Part shown: positions 60,438-64,000 of the stretch, one piece after another
Layout: every line of letters starts with the position of its first letter
How positions within the stretch are numbered: the first letter of the stretch is position 1
Assembly (NCBI RefSeq): GCF_027111255.2
Contig: NZ_CP114285.2
Span: 4,588,001-4,652,000 of the forward strand
Direction of reading: 5' to 3'
Source: Flavobacterium flavigenum
Lineage (GTDB): Bacteria; Bacteroidota; Bacteroidia; Flavobacteriales; Flavobacteriaceae
DNA: 64,000 bases
Notes under the pieces: generated by a model
Told to the model about the DNA's origin: nothing
The model's input: the letters and a program-made list of their open reading frames with translations, nothing else
The model's database searches: none
Made by a program: the position numbers and the translations under genes

Positions 60438-61895
60438 TTAATTCTGTTCTAATTGTTTTTCAGGGTGATAGCCAAAAAGATGATGTTCTTTTATGATTTC
60501 GGCAACTCCGGAAGGAAGCATTGGTTCCCAGCCAGGTTTTCCCTGACCAATCATTTTCAATACTTCACGGGAAAATACATTTAAAATATCTGGGTTGTAG
60601 TCTACAATATCAACTACTTTTCCGTTGAATTTAAAGAATTTATACAATTCTTTCATTCTTGGATGTACTTTTAGATTTTCTGAAGTAATAATTTCTCCAT
60701 TTTCACCCAACATTGGATATAAAAACACTTTCATATCACGATAGAATAATTTTCCAAAAGCTTCAAGTATTCCGCCGCTTAAATGGCGGTAGTATTTCTC
60801 GTCAAAGATATCGACTAAATTATTTACACCCATTGCAAGTCCCATACGGGCTTTGGTGTAATTAGAGAAATATTCAACCACTTTATAATATTCCTGGAAA
60901 TTAGAAATCATAACAGTTTGCCCTAATGAACAAAGCAATTCGGCCCTGTCCATAAAATCACGCTCATCAATTTCTCCGTCTGAACGTAAATTTGAAAGCG
61001 TAATTTCAAAAACTACTAAAGTATTTTCTTTTTCAACCTTATTCTCTTCCAGAAACATTTTTAAAGATTTCCTGTACATGTCTACATTTACATTGGTAAC
61101 AGGGCGGAAACTTCCTCTGAAAGCAAGAAGGTTTTTCTTGTATAAAATCGCTGCAGGTAAAATATTTTTTCCTTCCGGATTGAACATTACAGCATCAGTC
61201 ATGCCGTTTTTAACCAGTTGCAAGCTCATCAGACGATTGTCAACATCTGCAAAACGAGGTCCTGAGAAATTAATCGTATCGATCTCTAACTGATCTTTGT
61301 CTAAGTGATCGTATAAATGTCTAAGTAATTTTTTAGGATCGTTATAGGTGTAAAAAGCACCATAAATCAGGTTAACACCTAAAATTCCTAATGTTTCCTG
61401 CTGTAATCGGGCATCTGTTTCTTTAAAACGAATGTGAAGGATAATTTCGTTATAAGCTTCATCAGGTTCAATCTGGTATCGGATTCCGACCCAGCCATGA
61501 CCTTTAAACTGCTTGGCAAAATCTATCGTGGCAACAGTATTGGCGTAACTAAAAAAAAGTTTATTGGGGTGTTTTTCTCTACTCAGACGTTCTTCAATTA
61601 GTTCACCTTCAAAGGTTAACATTTTTTTGAGTCGGTTTTCGGTTACATATCGTCCATCACTTTCGGTACCATAAACCGCGTCACTAAAATCTTTATCATA
61701 GGCAGACATTGCTTTTGCAATTGTTCCTGATGAACCTCCGGATCTGAAAAAATGTCTTACAGTTTCCTGTCCGGCACCAATTTCTGCAAAAGTTCCGTAA
61801 ATATTTTCATTTAAATTAATACGTAATGCTTTGTCTTTTATAGAAGGAATCTGAGCGATGACCTTGTCACCTTTGAGTTTTATTTCTGTGCCCAT
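60438..61895 (-). CDS. Conserved protein of unknown function (IYGTFAEIGAGQETVRHFFR family)
   Basis: A 485-residue cytoplasmic protein with neither signal peptide nor membrane segment. The N terminus holds ENIYGTFAEIGAGQETVRHF, then SGGSSGTIAKAMSAYDKDF. Further conserved-looking parts are NRLMSLQLVKNGMTDAVMF, FRPVTNVNVDMY and MGVNNLVDIFDEKYYRHLSG. I recall relatives in Bacteroidota and other phyla, often labelled 'nicotinate-nucleotide adenylyltransferase', but no GSFDPxHxGH or other nucleotidyltransferase motif is visible, so that label is unsupported. The gene is monocistronic with its own terminator and a TAACTTTG box (61918-61925, minus strand). Confidence 0.8.
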   Translation of the reverse strand: MGTEIKLKGDKVIAQIPSIKDKALRINLNENIYGTFAEIGAGQETVRHFFRSGGSSGTIAKAMSAYDKDFSDAVYGTESDGRYVTENRLKKMLTFEGELIEERLSREKHPNKLFFSYANTVATIDFAKQFKGHGWVGIRYQIEPDEAYNEIILHIRFKETDARLQQETLGILGVNLIYGAFYTYNDPKKLLRHLYDHLDKDQLEIDTINFSGPRFADVDNRLMSLQLVKNGMTDAVMFNPEGKNILPAAILYKKNLLAFRGSFRPVTNVNVDMYRKSLKMFLEENKVEKENTLVVFEITLSNLRSDGEIDERDFMDRAELLCSLGQTVMISNFQEYYKVVEYFSNYTKARMGLAMGVNNLVDIFDEKYYRHLSGGILEAFGKLFYRDMKVFLYPMLGENGEIITSENLKVHPRMKELYKFFKFNGKVVDIVDYNPDILNVFSREVLKMIGQGKPGWEPMLPSGVAEIIKEHHLFGYHPEKQLEQN

Positions 61896-61917
61896 TTTAT
61901 TTTGAATAGATTTGTTA

Positions 61918-61925
61918 CAAAGTTA
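61918..61925 (-). promoter_or_regulatory. Candidate -7 box of the conserved protein gene
   Basis: Minus-strand TAACTTTG, an exact TAnnTTTG match 23 bases before the start codon; no TTG at 19-21 bases. Confidence 0.4.
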
Positions 61926-61960
61926 GTAAATTAGCGTTCTAATGAAAGAGAAATAATCCC

Positions 61961-61968
61961 TATTTTTG
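61961..61968 (+). promoter_or_regulatory. Candidate -7 box of the PhnP-like gene
   Basis: TATTTTTG, an exact TAnnTTTG match 17 bases before the TTG start at 61986; -33 element not seen. The leader would be about 12 bases. Confidence 0.4.
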
Positions 61969-61985
61969 TAAAAAAAAAAGTTCAA

Positions 61986-62750
61986 TTGAAGATTTATTTT
62001 TTAGGTACCGGTACTTCTCAAGGTATTCCCATTATTGGGATTGATCACCCTGTTTGCAAGAGTTTAGACGCTAAGGATAAAAGACTTCGTGTGTCGATTT
62101 GGATCACATGGGACGAGCATTCTTATGTAGTGGATTGCGGACCTGATTTCAGGCAGCAAATGCTTTCCTGCGGCTGTCGAAAACTTGATGCCATTTTATT
62201 TACACATGAGCATGCTGATCATACGGCGGGTTTAGATGATATTCGGCCTTATAATTTCAGGCAGGGGGAAATTCCCGTTTATGCCCACAAACGAGTGATT
62301 GATAATTTAAAAAAGCGTTTTGATTATGTTTTTGAAACAGTCAATAAATATCCAGGCGCACCAAGTGTAAAAACGATTGAAGTAATCAATAACAAGCCTT
62401 TTGCTATTGGAGATAAAATGGCTGTCCCGATAAATGTTATGCATGGTGATTTGCAGGTTTTTGGGTACAGAATCGATGACTTTGCTTATTTGACAGATGT
62501 AAAAACCATTGACAAAACGGAAACTGAAAAATTAAAAAACCTGAAAGTGCTGGTTGTGAATGCACTTCGCGTAGAACCTCATGATACGCATTTTAATTTG
62601 CAGGAAGCACTTGATTTTATCAATTTAGTGAAACCTGAAAAAGCTTATTTAACCCACATTAGCCATGTTTTGGGATTTCATGAAGAAGTTCAGAAACAGC
62701 TCCCTGAAAATGTTTTCCTGGCTTATGACAATTTAGAAATTACAATTTAA
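61986..62750 (+). CDS. Metallo-beta-lactamase fold hydrolase, PhnP-like
   Basis: A 254-residue MBL-fold phosphodiesterase-like enzyme. It starts KIYFLGTGTSQGIPIIG; the metal-binding motif is FTHEHADHTAGLDDIRPYN with His74, His76, Asp78 and His79. Further ligands are in MHGDLQVFGYR, AYLTDVKTI and LTHISHVLGFHEEV. PhnP acts on cyclic ribose phosphates; other relatives are tRNA-processing or lipoate enzymes, so the substrate is open. The start is TTG at 61986, since no in-frame ATG exists upstream before an in-frame gap in conservation. It precedes a small membrane gene by 13 bases. Confidence 0.88.
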   Translation: MKIYFLGTGTSQGIPIIGIDHPVCKSLDAKDKRLRVSIWITWDEHSYVVDCGPDFRQQMLSCGCRKLDAILFTHEHADHTAGLDDIRPYNFRQGEIPVYAHKRVIDNLKKRFDYVFETVNKYPGAPSVKTIEVINNKPFAIGDKMAVPINVMHGDLQVFGYRIDDFAYLTDVKTIDKTETEKLKNLKVLVVNALRVEPHDTHFNLQEALDFINLVKPEKAYLTHISHVLGFHEEVQKQLPENVFLAYDNLEITI

Positions 62751-62763
62751 TTATACCTACAAA

Positions 62764-63267
62764 ATGAAGAAATCCTTAATGCTTTATCTTTTTTTATTAG
62801 CAATTCTAATGAATATTTTTACTTATATGTTTTACAGCAGAGAAGTAAAATTTGAAAAGGAACGATATGATAAAACGACGAAAAAGCTTAGAGACAGCAT
62901 CAATCTGGTTTCAACAAAACTAGCTGAATCCAACTATTTTTCATTAGAAAACAATGAAAATGCCCAAAATTATTTTGATAACAGCGCTTCTGGCGGAAAG
63001 GTAATTTTATATGAAAAGCTGATTCCGGCGGTAACCGAAAAATTATTGGACTTAAATGCTAATCCAAACGGAAATCCTTACACAGGGCAAGATAAAATTG
63101 GACCTAATAAATTTATTATCAATAAAGTAAAAATATTAAATCACAGGTGGATTATTGCTGATTACAGTAATGGCGAATTGTGGGGAGAGGTATTGTTGAA
63201 ATACTTTGTTGACGATAAGGAAAACATAACTTTTGAAGTAAATCAAACCTGGTTATATCAAAAATAG
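62764..63267 (+). CDS. Membrane-anchored protein of unknown function
   Basis: A 167-residue protein with one N-terminal membrane segment (about residues 4-23, LMLYLFLLAILMNIFTYMFY), then a coiled-coil-like stretch (30-58) and a soluble domain rich in Asn and Lys with the block GQDKIGPNKFIINKVKILNH near residues 101-120. It may be a single-pass inner-membrane protein facing the periplasm. It forms a two-gene unit with the PhnP-like gene. Not recognised as a named family. Confidence 0.75.
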   Translation: MKKSLMLYLFLLAILMNIFTYMFYSREVKFEKERYDKTTKKLRDSINLVSTKLAESNYFSLENNENAQNYFDNSASGGKVILYEKLIPAVTEKLLDLNANPNGNPYTGQDKIGPNKFIINKVKILNHRWIIADYSNGELWGEVLLKYFVDDKENITFEVNQTWLYQK

Positions 63268-63298
63268 GATTTTTTTTAATCCTGTTTTACAATTATAA

Positions 63299-63334
63299 AA
63301 AAAATCCGATGCAAGTTATTGTATCGGATTTTTT
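63299..63334. terminator. Bidirectional terminator before the esterase gene
   Basis: AAAAAATCCGATGCAA pairs with TTGTATCGGATTTTTT over 16 bp with one G-T pair and a 4-base loop, with A/T runs on both flanks. It lies between the convergent small membrane gene and the esterase. Confidence 0.9.
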
Positions 63335-63352
63335 ATAAAAAGATGTTTTGAA

Positions 63353-63997
63353 CTATTCAGCCAGCCAATTCTTAAAATCAAAGAAATTCTGAGGCGCCAC
63401 GCCATGCCCAACAGGATATTCCTTATAAGTAGCAGGGATATTTAAATTTTCTAAAATAGAAGGCGTTTTTCTGGCCCATTCAATTGGAATTACCTGATCG
63501 ACTGTTCCGTGAGAAGCGAATATTTTCAGATTTTTGAAATCGTTTTTCTCGTAACCTTCTTTGATAATTTCATCATTAAAATAACCGCTCATAGCAACGA
63601 CACGCTGAATTTTTTCAGGATATGAAAGTGCAACAGAATAACTTAAAATAGAACCCTGGCTAAAACCGATTAAAGTTACATTATTAGCATCAATGGGATA
63701 GTTTAATGTCAACTCATCAATGAATTTAGCAATTAAATCCCTTGAAATTTTTGCTTGTTCGTTGTTAGAAAACTTATTCTGGTCGGCATCAAAATTGATT
63801 GCATACCAGGCATATGATCCATACTGTAAATCATAAGGAGCCCTTGCAGAAATTACATAATAATGATCCGGAAGTTCTGTTGCAAACGAAAATAAATCGG
63901 CTTCGTTACTGCCATATCCGTGCAATAAAAGCAATAACGGATTTTTATCTAAAATTACTTTTGGCTCTTGTATTTTATATTCTAAAGATAAATTCAT
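63353..63997 (-). CDS. Alpha/beta-hydrolase, carboxylesterase/phospholipase type
   Basis: A 214-residue serine hydrolase of the carboxylesterase/phospholipase (YpfH/acyl-protein thioesterase-like) family. The oxyanion-hole loop is LLLLLHGYGSNEADL. The catalytic triad is Ser113 in GFSQGS, Asp167 in HGTVDQVIP and His198 in VGHGV. No signal peptide, so it is cytoplasmic. The start is at 63997, three bases from the window edge, and the length is normal, so the gene is complete. Natural substrate unknown. Confidence 0.93.
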   Translation of the reverse strand: MNLSLEYKIQEPKVILDKNPLLLLLHGYGSNEADLFSFATELPDHYYVISARAPYDLQYGSYAWYAINFDADQNKFSNNEQAKISRDLIAKFIDELTLNYPIDANNVTLIGFSQGSILSYSVALSYPEKIQRVVAMSGYFNDEIIKEGYEKNDFKNLKIFASHGTVDQVIPIEWARKTPSILENLNIPATYKEYPVGHGVAPQNFFDFKNWLAE

Positions 63998-64000
63998 TCT

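Noticed and set aside
60438..61895. Nicotinate-nucleotide adenylyltransferase name
   Set aside because: No HxGH or ISTxxR-type nucleotidyltransferase motif is visible.
1..64000. CRISPR arrays, tRNA or rRNA genes, prophage, intact insertion sequences
   Set aside because: Looked for regular spaced repeats, tRNA arms and transposase-like frames; none seen by eye, though a covariance scan was not possible.

Overview
The window looks like a chromosomal segment of a Flavobacterium species (Bacteroidota, Flavobacteriia). It is AT-rich. The best promoters match the Bacteroidota pattern TTG - 19 to 21 bases - TAnnTTTG, and Shine-Dalgarno sequences are inconspicuous. It carries lineage markers: the gliding-motility lipoprotein GldI, a SusC/SusD pair, many small lipoproteins and DUF349, DUF4834 and DUF3820 proteins. 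No rRNA, tRNA, CRISPR array, prophage or intact insertion sequence was seen.

Layout. 1-12.2 kb: the end of an OmpR-type response regulator, an OsmC protein, a five-repeat DUF349 protein, a minus-strand folding operon (DHH phosphoesterase, GldI, two cyclophilin-FKBP fusions), a fluoride-type CLC transporter, a RidA-like protein and a CbpA/CbpM co-chaperone pair. 12.3-22.5 kb: guaA, two large LysM proteins, a second OsmC protein, DUF3820, pyrG and yidC. 22.5-31.2 kb: an acyltransferase-like protein, a beta-barrel protein, DUF4834, a YfhO-like giant membrane protein, a glycosyltransferase, a flippase and a small membrane protein. 31.2-34.0 kb: uvrA.

34.2-45.9 kb is a complete-looking polysaccharide utilization locus for a beta-glucan, most likely laminarin or mixed-linkage glucan. 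It holds a membrane-spanning propeller/LuxR-type regulator, SusC, SusD, a PKD surface glycan-binding lipoprotein, a GH16 lipoprotein and a second secreted GH16. The surface lipoproteins would capture and cut the glucan, SusCD would import oligosaccharides, and the regulator would sense them in the periplasm. No GH3 beta-glucosidase is present in the locus.

46.2-51.6 kb: an ECF sigma factor behind a textbook promoter, an unlisted 47-codon gene, two tandem TPR proteins of identical length with duplicated terminators, an endonuclease III lacking its iron-sulfur cysteines, and a PrxQ/Bcp peroxidase. 51.6-57.4 kb: topoisomerase IV subunits ParC and ParE, separated by a lipoprotein gene and a decayed DUF1016 (YhcG) nuclease gene. 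57.5-64 kb: pncB, a transglutaminase-like protein, an FMN reductase, a conserved protein of unknown function, a PhnP-like hydrolase, a small membrane protein and a serine esterase.

Most of the window is core genome. The accessory signals are the PUL, the DUF1016 relic, the TPR duplication and several palindromic intergenic elements that look like members or relics of dispersed repeat families. I found no convincing entirely new multi-gene system. The best candidates for undescribed biology are the sigma factor / 47-residue peptide / TPR-pair cluster and the conserved protein at 60438-61895.
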